Source: Thiothrix sp. UBA5583
GTDB taxonomy: Bacteria > Pseudomonadota > Gammaproteobacteria > Thiotrichales > Thiotrichaceae
Length of the DNA: 64,000 nucleotides
Reading direction: 5' to 3'
NCBI GenBank assembly: GCA_002425225.1
Contig: DILV01000015.1
Coordinates: 1-64,000 of the forward strand
The notes under the pieces are model-generated. The model searched no databases, was not told the DNA's origin, and worked only from the letters and a program-made list of their open reading frames with translations. How positions within the stretch are numbered: position 1 is the first letter of the stretch; every line of letters begins with the position of its first letter. This document shows, in pieces, positions 21,301-29,433 of this stretch. Both the position numbers and the translations under genes were made by a program.

Positions 21301-23184
21301 TGTTGCCATCACACGTATCAGCTCGAACGCAGCATCGCCCCCGGCATCGACCGTATCATGGGCAAACTCCGGCTTGATACCTACCAATTGCGGTGCAGGC
21401 CAGAAAGGCACTTTCAGTTCACCGCTGCTGCTGCGTCCTCCGGTTTCATGCAAACTTGCCATGATACTCACATTCAGCGGTGAATGAATTTTACCCTCCA
21501 GCGCAGGTACTTCCAGAAAACCACCTCCCGTCTCGCTGAGCAGCACGTCAGGAAGCTCGCTTTTTCCGGCTAGCTTCCTGTCTTCAGGATGACCAAAATA
21601 ATAATCCCTGAAAACATCCAGCGGGTGGTGATTCACTGCCACCGACCTGCTGGCAGTCACCCGGTTGCCCGCCGCCGGGACACCATGTAAATAATCGCCT
21701 TGCACTGCCACCATCAGCTTTTCACCACTGGCAAGCCGTTTGTTTTCAGTCGCCAGGGAAAGTGCCATCCGCTCCGGCACAAATGCTTCCACGCGAAACG
21801 CAAAACGGCTGGCGGGTATTTCGTCCTTGTGGTGGAGACGCACCTCCGCCTGCCATTCGCCATTGGGGGCATCCACCGGGATTGGAAAACGGTAACTGAA
21901 AAAACCCAGATCAGGGTTGCTCGCCGTCAGGTCTTCATCCAGCACAACCCGCTGATCCGGGCGCACCAGCCGCAGATTCAAATGGCTAACTGAAACTGGC
22001 TTGCCATCACGCTCACGCAACAACGCCGACAAATCCAGTGTATCCCCCGGTCGGAACAAGTCACGATTACCGTAAACAAACGGAGCCAGTACCCGATCCT
22101 TGTTACCTGTCACCGCATACCCCGACAAATCGAGTGCCGTATCACGCACATCCAGAAAAGCAAACTGCCCACCCAATTCAGCCATCAGCAGTAAACTTCC
22201 CTGTGGCAGATGCGTAAAACTCGCCTGCCCGTTTTCGTCAGTTACCACCTCCAGCGAGCTATTATCACCTTGCAATTCAAGATTGACGCCCTGCAAGGGC
22301 TTGCCTGTATCGAGGGCATTAGCAAACACCACCATCCCACGTGAATACAGACGTACATGTAAACCGATATTGCTCACAACAAATGGGGCAATCCGGTAAG
22401 CCTCCTCACCGAAACGCCCCGGCTGGCGCATGACCGCAAAATACAGCCCTTGCGTTTGTAGCTCAGGAATAGTCTCCACCGGGATACTCATAGCAGTATC
22501 CGCATTCGGCTTGGCTCCTGTTAGATAACGGTTGGCATAAACACTGGTTGTCGCCTCGTGGATTTCCTCCAGTTGCCACTGCCCAAGACGCTCACCCAAA
22601 CGGATACGTTTGAGCATGGTGTGTAGCTTGTCAGGTTGTACCCGCAGGAATTCAATATCCAGTTCCGGCACATTCACCACCCGGATAGGCAAACCATCTG
22701 TTAGCTTGGCGGGCAGGAGGCTTCCCCGACTGGCGAAGTCAAATGCAGGCAGAATGTCGCGGGTCTTGAGAGTAATATCGAGCGGTTTTTGCAGCTTCAA
22801 CTTGTTCTGGCTAGTGACACCTGGCCTGATCTGGATGCGGTATTCAGTCTGTGGCTGGATATTGGGGAAATACAGGCGACGCGGCTCATTGATCAACACC
22901 CAGTTCCCCGCCACTGACTTGCCACCAACCGTCAGGGTTACAAAAGAAGACAGATCATCAGAAGGCTGCAAATCCTGTGAAAAGGTTATAGCAAGTGCAG
23001 AACTGTTATCCAGCGTCCGTTCTGCTACATCCACCACCAGCATTTGCGTCAGCAGCTCTTCATTACTGTACTCTGGCAAACCTGACAGTTTTTCCGCAGC
23101 GTTCACCAGCGGTGCAGACAACAGCACGCCCAACAGTAACCAGAAATACACGAAGGAAAACCGGCGACAAGCCTGATGAGACAT
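18310..23184 (-). CDS. Bacterial alpha-2-macroglobulin-like protein, thioester cysteine replaced by Ser
   Basis: 1,624-residue exported protein of the bacterial alpha-2-macroglobulin family (YfhM/YfaS-like), thought to trap proteases in the periplasm. An N-terminal signal peptide ends near LVNAAEKL, with no lipobox. Repeated beta-rich MG domains, the A2M signature around PAFDGTLRLMAVAATAESFG, and a helical thioester-domain segment from about residue 1140 onward are visible. At residue 1150 the expected thioester motif CxEQ reads SLEQ, so the reactive thioester cannot form. It is convergent with the sensor kinase gene, 14 bases apart. No penicillin-binding protein (pbpC) partner is adjacent. 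Confidence 0.9.
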   Translation of the reverse strand: MSHQACRRFSFVYFWLLLGVLLSAPLVNAAEKLSGLPEYSNEELLTQMLVVDVAERTLDNSSALAITFSQDLQPSDDLSSFVTLTVGGKSVAGNWVLINEPRRLYFPNIQPQTEYRIQIRPGVTSQNKLKLQKPLDITLKTRDILPAFDFASRGSLLPAKLTDGLPIRVVNVPELDIEFLRVQPDKLHTMLKRIRLGERLGQWQLEEIHEATTSVYANRYLTGAKPNADTAMSIPVETIPELQTQGLYFAVMRQPGRFGEEAYRIAPFVVSNIGLHVRLYSRGMVVFANALDTGKPLQGVNLELQGDNSSLEVVTDENGQASFTHLPQGSLLLMAELGGQFAFLDVRDTALDLSGYAVTGNKDRVLAPFVYGNRDLFRPGDTLDLSALLRERDGKPVSVSHLNLRLVRPDQRVVLDEDLTASNPDLGFFSYRFPIPVDAPNGEWQAEVRLHHKDEIPASRFAFRVEAFVPERMALSLATENKRLASGEKLMVAVQGDYLHGVPAAGNRVTASRSVAVNHHPLDVFRDYYFGHPEDRKLAGKSELPDVLLSETGGGFLEVPALEGKIHSPLNVSIMASLHETGGRSSSGELKVPFWPAPQLVGIKPEFAHDTVDAGGDAAFELIRVMATGEAAPLDRPLVVSLVKESGDYFWKYSDKQGWLRQDASTAAPVLQQKVQLDDKALGRVVFAVQRGFYRLEVEDPQTGLKTVYPFHAGWDREQSENAANRPDRIELSLDKPAYVAGDVARLSIRPPAAGEAVVAVEGDGLLWSQRIHLPTDGLVMDIPVDKQWNRHDLYVTVMGFHPADPRQKVAPQRMLGVLFLPLEREERRLQLVLETPEQVLPEQKVNVTVRAEQLAGQAAIVTLATVDTAALAATGFKTPDPFAFYFSQHEYAVRLYDDYGKIIRENDGLVRQQSVVGGAGHDKASSPTPVNAGIVALFSGAVSFDQQGVANIDLQLPAFDGTLRLMAVAATAESFGNAERELKVATPVAANLAAPGFLAIGDNAFVSVDLHNSTSEQQAINLKLSASLALKMDTLDKEILLKQGERTTLQFPLATSGQMLGNGLIRLELVGKHFTLHRELPLIIRPAVYPARQLVLNRVLQPKESMDVNAAVTQGFMSAGLTANLNLSPVPALPVRTALQSLSHHTSDSLEQVVSRLWPYLYLQADMAESLGMEALSREQLQRQLNHAWLRLGGMQLPDGGFALWDGSVEASDWLAPHMADFMQDAKNQGFAVPEWLWQRTLTNLQQRLEDNTAPAERRYAGSEAAAHLDLAVRAYAGYVLARTRKISLVTLRALYDESAGKAVSGLPLVHLGLALNMMGDKQRGAAAIQQATERVRDDRVSVGDYGSALREEAAMFYLLLRNKLLTPDEQVGRINTLAEWLRKRTRLSAQEQLFVALAGLEAGRKSTGGWQAILQKGADTLELEGNGLQIHSFLSDVLHQGITLAIGSKTALYASLSLTGYPDIPVTPDNDPIEIRREWYDMMGKKVQLQDIRHGQLLLVHLSISSNVHIRDAMVVDLLPAAFELEKVDLKQIERLESLVVEGDGRTVLELMGNNKPRMEKLQADRYSAALPLVAKNRHHLFYIVRVIAEGEFVVPPPHVEDLYRPELNGTGASPGILRVAR

Positions 23185-23285
23185 TATTGTTTTCTCCGTC
23201 CCTGCTAGAAGACAAAGGTTATATGATAATGGCTGGGGTGAATATTTGCAGCGAGAAAGGGCAAAGGAAAAATACGAGAAAAAAG

Positions 23286-23361
23286 TGGCGACCCTACGGG
23301 GATTCGAACCCCGGTTACAACCGTGAAAGGGTCGTGTCCTAGGCCTCTAGACGATAGGGTC
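23286..23361 (-). tRNA. tRNA-Glu (anticodon TTC), copy 2
   Basis: A 76-base cloverleaf on the minus strand. The 7-bp acceptor stem is GACCCTA/TAGGGTC, the anticodon loop CTTTCAC reads TTC, the T loop is TTCGAAT, and CCA is encoded. It is identical to the copy at 23400-23475. Confidence 0.97.
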
Positions 23362-23399
23362 GCTGATGTAAAACCACAAATTGTAACAGGTTGGAAAAG

Positions 23400-23475
23400 T
23401 GGCGACCCTACGGGGATTCGAACCCCGGTTACAACCGTGAAAGGGTCGTGTCCTAGGCCTCTAGACGATAGGGTC
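23400..23475 (-). tRNA. tRNA-Glu (anticodon TTC), copy 1
   Basis: A 76-base tRNA identical to the copy downstream, 38 bases away on the same strand, with CCA encoded. The two likely form one transcript with tRNA-Ala and the small membrane protein gene between them. Confidence 0.97.
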
Positions 23476-23495
23476 GCTGATATAAACTTCCAAAC

Positions 23496-23696
23496 CTATT
23501 TGTTGCTGTCTCTTGGCGAGAACAGCACGACTGTAGACAAACCGGCAAATAATACCAAAAAGCCGACTGGCACAGCCATTAAAAATATTTTAGCCAACTC
23601 ATCACTGTCTGCAAACATGAAACCGAATCCTAATACCAGACCCGTCACTGTTATGATCAAACCAGCAATCAAGCTGTACCGACCAATGCGATCCAT
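23496..23696 (-). CDS. Small two-helix membrane protein
   Basis: 66-residue protein with two hydrophobic segments (IAGLIITVTGLVLGFGFMF and IFLMAVPVGFLVLFAGLSTVVL) separated by ADSDELAK. The ATG at 23696 is preceded by GAGAGG at good spacing. It lies between tRNA-Ala and the tRNA-Glu pair on the same strand. No known function recognised. Confidence 0.7.
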   Translation of the reverse strand: MDRIGRYSLIAGLIITVTGLVLGFGFMFADSDELAKIFLMAVPVGFLVLFAGLSTVVLFSPRDSNK

Positions 23697-23724
23697 ACAA
23701 ATACCTCTCGCAGCGGTCAAAATT

Positions 23725-23800
<76 letters not shown>

Positions 23801-23843
23801 ACGGCTAAAGAGAGGCGAATTCTGAGGGAATCCGCCGATTCTG

Positions 23844-24293
23844 TCAAGCACCTTTTAAGGAATTTGCAAAGATTGCTTTATGCACATCGCCAAGGCTGAT
23901 GATACCTTTCAGCTTGCCACCTTCTACCACTGGAATACGACGGATTTTTTGCACACACATGAGAGAAACAGCCTTCATCACAGGCATGTCCGGGCTGGCT
24001 GACGCAACCAGCTTGCTCATAATGTCGCCGGTCTTAAGCATCAGGGCGTCACTGTAGTCTTTTTCCATTCTTTCAAAGTCGGGCGCACCCTCTTCCTTGG
24101 CAACCTCGGAAATATCAGGGAACATCTTGCGCAGCACATCTTTCTCGGAGACAACACCCACCACATTGTTGTTGTCATCCACCACCGGCATACCGCTGAT
24201 CTTGTTGAAGCACATCACCTCGACAATATCCCTGACCGGAGTGCTTGCCTGGGCTGTTTTTACGTTTGTAGTCATGATGTCTTTAACTTTCAT
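23844..24293 (-). CDS. Two-CBS-domain protein
   Basis: 149-residue soluble protein made of a pair of CBS domains (a Bateman module), which binds adenine nucleotides in many families. The first begins VKDIMTTNVKT and ends VVGVVSEKDVLRKM. The second begins TGDIMSKLVASA and ends LKGIISLGDVHKA. A charged linker lies between. There is no attached catalytic domain. It lies 43 bases upstream of tRNA-Ala. The role is probably energy or nucleotide sensing, but the partner is unknown. Confidence 0.9.
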   Translation of the reverse strand: MKVKDIMTTNVKTAQASTPVRDIVEVMCFNKISGMPVVDDNNNVVGVVSEKDVLRKMFPDISEVAKEEGAPDFERMEKDYSDALMLKTGDIMSKLVASASPDMPVMKAVSLMCVQKIRRIPVVEGGKLKGIISLGDVHKAIFANSLKGA

Positions 24294-24406
24294 GCTTCCT
24301 CCTCGTTGTACGCTGAATTTTATTGCTGCGGCTGCTGTTTTATTTGCAACCGCAGCATGAACATAGCATGAAAAAACCTTACACCATACTGACCTTTAGG
24401 GGTGGA

Positions 24407-25819
24407 TCAACCAGCCGCTGGCAAAGAGCGGATAAAGCCGACAGCCCGCAGGATTCTGGCGAGGACACGCTCACGCCCGACCAGTTCCAAGGTGATTTCC
24501 AGAGAAGGCGAGGAAGTACTGCCGGTAACAGCAACCCGCAACGGTGGCCCTACCTTGCCCAGTTTCAGCCCGAGTTTTTCGCAGGCGGCATGGATAGCAG
24601 CATGGATCGGCTCAGCCTTCCAATCAACCAAGGCTGCCAGTTCCGCATGGACGGCTTGCAGGGTATCTGCGGTTTCTGGCTTGAACTGCTTTTGCACGGC
24701 AGTTTCATCATAGGCAGCGAAATCTTCGTAGAAATAGCGACTGATCGCGACCATTTCCACCAGGGTCTTGGCGCGTTCACGCTGGGCATTGATCATGTCC
24801 GCCAGTGCCGGGCCGCTGGATACATCCAGGTTTTGTGCCTGCAAATGCCATTGCAACTGGCTCTCCAGTTCTTCCACTGGCAGGGTTTTGAGGTAATGCT
24901 GGTTTAGCCACAGCAACTTGTCGGGGCTGAAAGCAGACGGGGCACGGTTAATAGCTTCCAGCGAGAACAGGTCAATCATTTCCGCACGGCTGAAAATTTC
25001 CTGATCGCCATTCGACCAGCCCAGGCGTACCAGATAGTTGAGCAGTGCCTGCGGGGTAAAGCCTTCGTCGCGGTATTGCATGACACTGACTGCGCCATGA
25101 CGTTTGGACAGGCGTTGTCCGTCCGCCCCAAGGATCATCGGTACGTGGGCGAATTTTGGTGGCTCGCAACCCAGCGCCCGCATGATGTTGATCTGGCGCG
25201 GGGTGTTGTTGATATGGTCGTCACCCCGGATAACGTGGGTAATCTGCATGTCGATGTCATCCACCACCACCGTCAGGTTGTAGGTCGGCGTGCCATCGGA
25301 ACGGGCGATGATCAGATCATCCAGTTCCTTGTTGCTGACAGTGATCTTACCGCGTACCAGATCGTCAAATTCCACCGCACCATCCTGCGGGTTGCGGAAG
25401 CGGATCACTGGTGCAATCCCCTCCGGCACATCAGTACGCCCCAGGCAACGCCCGTCATAACGTGGTTTTTCCTTGCGAGCCATTTGAGTTTCACGCATCT
25501 GTTCCAGCTCATCCTTGCTGCAATAGCAGTGGTAGGCGTGGCCTGTATCCAACAATTGCTGGATCACTTCCTTGTAACGGTCGAAACGGTGGGTCTGGTA
25601 GAAAGGGCCTGCGTCATGTTCCAGTTGCAACCATTCCATGCCCTGCAAAATGGCATCGACGGATTCCTGAGTGGAACGTTCACGGTCGGTATCTTCGATC
25701 CGCAGGATGAAAGTTCCGCCGGTTTTACGGGCGTATAACCAGGAAAACAAGGCAGTGCGTGCACCACCAATATGCAGGTAGCCAGTCGGGCTAGGGGCAA
25801 AACGGGTTCTGACGTTCAT
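24407..25819 (-). CDS. gltX: Glutamate-tRNA ligase
   Basis: Charges tRNA-Glu. The 470-residue class I synthetase has the HIGH-type motif [15 protein letters not shown] and a KMSKS-type loop [10 protein letters not shown] Cys cluster (HCYCSKDE) is present in the insertion. Length is typical. It lies about 0.9 kb upstream of the two tRNA-Glu genes it would aminoacylate, on the same strand. The C-terminus overlaps no other gene. Confidence 0.98.
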   Translation of the reverse strand: MNVRTRFAPSPTGYLHIGGARTALFSWLYARKTGGTFILRIEDTDRERSTQESVDAILQGMEWLQLEHDAGPFYQTHRFDRYKEVIQQLLDTGHAYHCYCSKDELEQMRETQMARKEKPRYDGRCLGRTDVPEGIAPVIRFRNPQDGAVEFDDLVRGKITVSNKELDDLIIARSDGTPTYNLTVVVDDIDMQITHVIRGDDHINNTPRQINIMRALGCEPPKFAHVPMILGADGQRLSKRHGAVSVMQYRDEGFTPQALLNYLVRLGWSNGDQEIFSRAEMIDLFSLEAINRAPSAFSPDKLLWLNQHYLKTLPVEELESQLQWHLQAQNLDVSSGPALADMINAQRERAKTLVEMVAISRYFYEDFAAYDETAVQKQFKPETADTLQAVHAELAALVDWKAEPIHAAIHAACEKLGLKLGKVGPPLRVAVTGSTSSPSLEITLELVGRERVLARILRAVGFIRSLPAAG

Positions 25820-26052
25820 GAGCTTCCAGATAATAAACCTTAAGACTAACTGAATGAAAAATAATCAAATTATTCAGTTCCAATTCAGTGCCATCGCCGC
25901 ACAATAACACCTGTTCAAAGGGCTAAAGGGGTTAATAAAAACAACAATAGGGGCTAAACCCCTTCTTTTTATACCGCACTGAAGCCAGCAATAATAATAA
26001 CAAGCTTCACGCATTAAAAGCCTTCCATCAGGAAGGCTTTTTGCTATCTGGC
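25820..26052. other. Intergenic region between gltX and pgpA
   Basis: 233 bases with no credible gene. It contains a 5-bp hairpin AGGGG-CTAAA-CCCCT at 25949-25963 followed by TCTTTTT (plus strand), but no plus-strand gene feeds it. It also holds the pgpA terminator at its right end. Confidence 0.6.
26016..26042 (-). terminator. Rho-independent terminator after pgpA
   Basis: AAAAGCCTTCC-ATCA-GGAAGGCTTTTT forms an 11-bp stem with A/T runs on both sides. It starts about 11 bases past the pgpA stop on the minus strand. Confidence 0.9.
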
Positions 26053-26526
26053 CTACAGGAAACGCGCCAGCAGTTGCAACACCAGCCAGGCATACACACC
26101 CGCCAGCAAATCATCCAGCATGATCCCCAAACCACCGTGCACGTTACGGTCTGCAATCCGCACAGGCCAGGGTTTCCAGATGTCGAACAGACGAAACAGG
26201 GCAAACCCCAGCACAATCCACCACCATCCCTGCGGTGCGGCAGTCATGGTCAGCAGGAAACCGGCGAATTCGTCCCAAACAATACCGCCATGATCATGCA
26301 CCCCGAGTCGCCGGGAGGATTCCCCACACAACCAGATACCCAACACGACAACCAGCAGTACCGCCAACAAATACCAGCCCAGCGGCAACGGAGCCAACAG
26401 CAGATAAAGTGGAATTGCCGCCAACGTCCCTACGGTTCCGGGAGCCTTGGGTGACAAGCCACTGCCAAAACCAAAAGCCAGAAAATGCACTGGCGATGCC
26501 AGGACTGTTTTACTCAAATCATTCAC
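26053..26526 (-). CDS. pgpA: Phosphatidylglycerophosphatase A
   Basis: Inner-membrane enzyme that dephosphorylates phosphatidylglycerophosphate in phospholipid synthesis. The 157-residue protein has the PgpA opening FLAFGFGSGLSPKAPGTVGTL. Its acidic motifs are HDHGGIVWDEFAGF and a later GGLGIMLDDLLAG. Several membrane segments are present. It lies 12 bases downstream of the BTAD regulator gene on the same strand. Confidence 0.96.
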   Translation of the reverse strand: MNDLSKTVLASPVHFLAFGFGSGLSPKAPGTVGTLAAIPLYLLLAPLPLGWYLLAVLLVVVLGIWLCGESSRRLGVHDHGGIVWDEFAGFLLTMTAAPQGWWWIVLGFALFRLFDIWKPWPVRIADRNVHGGLGIMLDDLLAGVYAWLVLQLLARFL

Positions 26527-26538
26527 AATGATGCTCTT

Positions 26539-27801
26539 TTACAGATCAATGGTCGTCAGTGGTGCACCACGCATGGCACCACGCCAGACCGGATCAAGCG
26601 GTTCCCCGCCAAAACAGGATGTCATCAGCAGCAGGATGTCACCACTACCCGCCACGGCAATCAGTTCTGCCAGCAACTTCAGCGTATCCATGCTGGCAAG
26701 ATGAATATCCTCCACCACCAGCAAGACCGGCTGGCGGGACAAGCAATCCGTCGAACCACCGATCAGTGCCTGTATGACTTGCCCATCCGTATCCGCAGAC
26801 ATCTGAGGAATCTGGCGCTGGCAGCAGGAAAAACCGTGTGATGCCGCCAACTGGGTGGCCGCCTTGATAATGACGGACTTCTCACTGCTGCTTTCGCCCC
26901 GAATCAGGAAACCCTGCCCGCCGATCTGGTCAAGAATGCCCTCTAGCGCACTTTCCAGCAGATACAGAACCCGCTCACGGCTACCCAACGGCTTGCGGCT
27001 GGCAGGTTTACCGGAATTACAGGTAAGGCAATAAGCCGCCGCCTCCTCTTCGGCAACAGCAGGGTCTGTGTCCTCCTGTCCTGCCATCAATGCCTTGTAC
27101 AACGCCTGGGTCGCGGGGTCAGGCTCAACCCCCAGTTCACGTTGCAACAAGCTGCGGCAACGCCTGTACCAGCGCAAGGCGGTCGCCAGATTACCCAGAC
27201 CGGCATGAGCCTGCATCAGGGCACGGTAGGCTTGCTCCTGCAAGGGTTCAATCCCCAGCAAGCGCACGGCGAAATAGCAAGCTCGCTCATAATCCTGCTG
27301 CTCCAGCAACTGTTGCAGGCGCTGCTCGATGGCGGCTGAAGCACGCACGCTGAAATCGGCACGGTAAGTTGCCAGCCATTCGTCAAAGGAATCGGAATGC
27401 GGGTTACAGCCTTCCAGAAATTCGCCCTTGTAGGCATCAATCGCCTGATCCAGCGCTGCCTCATCACCAGCCGCCAGACAAGCATTGAAAATATGGACAT
27501 CAACGTCGATCTGCCCGCTGTCGAGCATGATCCAGTCCTTGGTGGTGTGCAATGGCCCGTTGTCATCGGGAATGACCTTGCGCAAATCTGCCAACGCCTG
27601 ACGCAGGCTGTGCCGTCCTTGTGTTTCGTCACTGTCAGGCCACAACACTGCTGCCAGTTTCTCCCGTGGGTATTGCTGGTCGGGGTTGACCGCCAGCCAT
27701 GCTAGCAGCGCTTTGGCCTTGCGGGCGCTTGGTGTGAGGGTTTCACCATTGATATTTATCAAACGAAAACCGCCGAATAACAACAGTTTAACTTTTTTCA
27801 T
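26539..27801 (-). CDS. BTAD/SARP-type transcriptional regulator with degenerate P-loop domain
   Basis: 420-residue regulator in the AfsR/SARP style. An OmpR-like winged helix opens it (LLLFGGFRLI, then KAKALLAWLAVNPDQQYPREKLAAVLWPD and RHSLRQALADLRK). A bacterial transcriptional activation domain (TPR-like, VRLLGIEPLQEQAYRALMQAHAGLG) follows. A C-terminal AAA-like segment then has GESSSEKS where Walker A is expected, lacking the glycine before KS, and a Walker B-like VLLVVEDIH. The ATG at 27801 is chosen because the small divergent peptide gene and promoter lie just beyond. The open frame extends upstream to 28137 but would run antisense through that gene. Target genes are inferred to include the divergent peptide gene. 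Confidence 0.85.
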   Translation of the reverse strand: MKKVKLLLFGGFRLININGETLTPSARKAKALLAWLAVNPDQQYPREKLAAVLWPDSDETQGRHSLRQALADLRKVIPDDNGPLHTTKDWIMLDSGQIDVDVHIFNACLAAGDEAALDQAIDAYKGEFLEGCNPHSDSFDEWLATYRADFSVRASAAIEQRLQQLLEQQDYERACYFAVRLLGIEPLQEQAYRALMQAHAGLGNLATALRWYRRCRSLLQRELGVEPDPATQALYKALMAGQEDTDPAVAEEEAAAYCLTCNSGKPASRKPLGSRERVLYLLESALEGILDQIGGQGFLIRGESSSEKSVIIKAATQLAASHGFSCCQRQIPQMSADTDGQVIQALIGGSTDCLSRQPVLLVVEDIHLASMDTLKLLAELIAVAGSGDILLLMTSCFGGEPLDPVWRGAMRGAPLTTIDL

Positions 27802-27814
27802 CGTCTTCGCCGAC

Positions 27815-27847
27815 TTTGACCTTTGTTTGACGCTGGGGCTGTATTCT
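27815..27847 (+). promoter_or_regulatory. Candidate SARP operator and promoter
   Basis: Two heptamers, TTTGACC (27815-27821) and TTTGACG (27826-27832), repeat at 11-base spacing. They are followed 9 bases later by a -10-like TATTCT (27842-27847). SARP/BTAD activators are known to bind direct heptamer repeats at 11-base periodicity a few bases upstream of a -10. The site lies between the regulator start and the divergent small gene. Confidence 0.4.
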
Positions 27848-27883
27848 GCACCCATCGTATATTGAAACAAAGAGGTATTTATC

Positions 27884-28099
27884 ATGAAAATGATGCGCGG
27901 ATTTGCAGACCCCATTACATTGGGATTCATTCTGGCTGCTGTTATCGGTGGCGCTGGCGCAATGACTGCTGCCAACACATCATCCGACACCCAGGTCGCC
28001 GCAGCGCAAAAACCGGTAGCAACTGCCACTATCAAGATGGCAAACGATACCAGAACCCGCCCGGCAGCACCGGTTGCCACACAGGCTGAACAACAATAA
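27884..28099 (+). CDS. Small exported or membrane peptide
   Basis: 71-residue peptide. A hydrophobic segment (PITLGFILAAVIGGAGAMTAA) near the N-terminus is followed by an Ala/Thr/Gln-rich tail ending PVATQAEQQ. ACAAAGAGG lies 8 bases before the ATG. It is divergent from the BTAD regulator and followed by a strong hairpin. No family recognised. Confidence 0.65.
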   Translation: MKMMRGFADPITLGFILAAVIGGAGAMTAANTSSDTQVAAAQKPVATATIKMANDTRTRPAAPVATQAEQQ

Positions 28100-28107
28100 G
28101 CCTTTGA

Positions 28108-28140
28108 CGGGTGGCTTGCCCTCCTCCTGCAAGCCACCCG
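28108..28140 (+). terminator. Strong hairpin with C-rich loop
   Basis: A 12-bp perfect stem (CGGGTGGCTTGC/GCAAGCCACCCG) encloses the loop CCTCCTCCT. It starts 8 bases after the small peptide stop. No clean T run follows (ACGTCATTTT), so it may be an imperfect terminator or an RNA element. Confidence 0.6.
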
Positions 28141-28249
28141 ACGTCATTTTCCGTCCCCTGCTCCCCCGTCAATTTACCCTGTTCAAAGATACTCCCGGCA
28201 TGGAAAATGCAGGCGTAGCACTGTCTGCCAACGTCCTGAGGTTTTACCA

Positions 28250-28660
28250 ATGCCCAATGTCTTCACCTACGGTTCACTGATGTTCGCGCCCGTCTGGTCA
28301 CGGGTTGTGAATGGCACGTATGCATCCTGCCCTGCCACCCTGCATGGCTATCAGCGGCTTGCGGTCAAGGGGGAGGAATACCCGGTAGCTGTGCTTGCCT
28401 CAGCGGCTGACTGCATCGCAGGGCGCATGTATTACGCCGTGAATACGGCAGATATGCAGCGGCTGGATATGTTTGAGGGGGACTATTACGCACGGCTGCC
28501 GGTCATGGTAGCCGATGGCAACGGCAAAATGCTGGCGGCAGATGTGTATGTGCTGCGCCCGGAATATGCCGATATTTCCACTGGAAAGGCATGGGATGAA
28601 GAACATTTCCGTACAGTGGGAATCAGCACATTTATGCTGAGGTATCAGGGTTTTGGGTAA
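28250..28660 (+). CDS. Gamma-glutamylcyclotransferase-like (AIG2/GGCT) protein
   Basis: 136-residue protein of the gamma-glutamylcyclotransferase fold. The opening nucleotide-like loop is FTYGSLMF, and a catalytic-type acidic residue lies in LDMFEGDYYARL. Members act on gamma-glutamyl amines or glutathione-derived peptides. The exact substrate is not readable. TGAGG precedes the ATG. Its end overlaps the L,D-transpeptidase gene on the opposite strand by 16 bases (convergent). Confidence 0.88.
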   Translation: MPNVFTYGSLMFAPVWSRVVNGTYASCPATLHGYQRLAVKGEEYPVAVLASAADCIAGRMYYAVNTADMQRLDMFEGDYYARLPVMVADGNGKMLAADVYVLRPEYADISTGKAWDEEHFRTVGISTFMLRYQGFG

Positions 28661-29433
28661 GTCTTCTCAGGCTCCTGACTGACATGCAACCTAGCAAACT
28701 CATCCACGGGAACCTGCACCAGTAAAGGATTGGAGGCGGGCTTCAACCATTTCAGCACCGTCAGCAGATCTTCCTTGCTCATTGCGGTGCAGCCAGACGT
28801 TGGCGTCGCCGGGTTCAGCCACACATGCAGGAAAATGGCACTACCACGCCCGGCTTGCGTACCTATCATGTTGTGCCCGACGATCATGCCGTATTCGTAT
28901 TGGTGATCATCCCGACGCATCCGCTCGAACGAATTCCAGCGCTGTTTGGGTTCATTGGCTTCGGTAAGCGGAATACTGCGCCAATGGTTGTAATCAGGGG
29001 AATCGACTGCATCAACAAAGTAATCCCGCTCCCCCACCTGCCGGTACAGCATCCGCAATCCTGTTGGTGCTTCTGCAGCGTAACCGAACACTGTGCCCAA
29101 GGGAAAAATGCCTGCGGGTGCTTTGCCGTCACCCTCCATTTTCTCCACACCCTGTACATCAGCGTGCAAGCCCGCGCCCCAGCCCATACCGTTGCGCCCG
29201 ACCCTGACTGCAATACTGTTGCCGACCGCTCGCCAGCCAGTGGCGGTTTTTTCCATTCGTTGCAAACTGGCGATGGTGCTGTTCCAGCGGCTGCTTTGTA
29301 CCAGCAATACCTGGCGGGTAGCCTCCGGCAAGCCAAGGTCTGCCAACGAAGGTTGCGGGCTGCGTGAACAGGCTGACAGCAGGGTTAACAACCCCAGTAA
29401 CAGCAGAACTTGCCAGCCGTGTTTATGTTTCAT
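28645..29433 (-). CDS. L,D-transpeptidase lipoprotein (YkuD family)
   Basis: 262-residue exported enzyme that cross-links or anchors peptidoglycan peptides. The signal sequence ends in lipobox LLSAC, so it is probably lipidated. The YkuD catalytic box appears as HVWLNPATPTSGCTAM, with the active Cys in SGCT and an upstream His. The chosen ATG at 29433 gives a canonical lipoprotein signal; an earlier ATG at 29469 would add a cysteine-bearing tail upstream. It overlaps the transporter gene by 11 bases. Confidence 0.88.
   Translation of the reverse strand: MKHKHGWQVLLLLGLLTLLSACSRSPQPSLADLGLPEATRQVLLVQSSRWNSTIASLQRMEKTATGWRAVGNSIAVRVGRNGMGWGAGLHADVQGVEKMEGDGKAPAGIFPLGTVFGYAAEAPTGLRMLYRQVGERDYFVDAVDSPDYNHWRSIPLTEANEPKQRWNSFERMRRDDHQYEYGMIVGHNMIGTQAGRGSAIFLHVWLNPATPTSGCTAMSKEDLLTVLKWLKPASNPLLVQVPVDEFARLHVSQEPEKTYPKP

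Noticed and set aside
27802..28137. N-terminal extension of the BTAD regulator
   Set aside because: The extension would be antisense to the small peptide gene and its promoter and adds Cys/Arg-rich sequence unlike the family. The ATG at 27801 gives the normal start.
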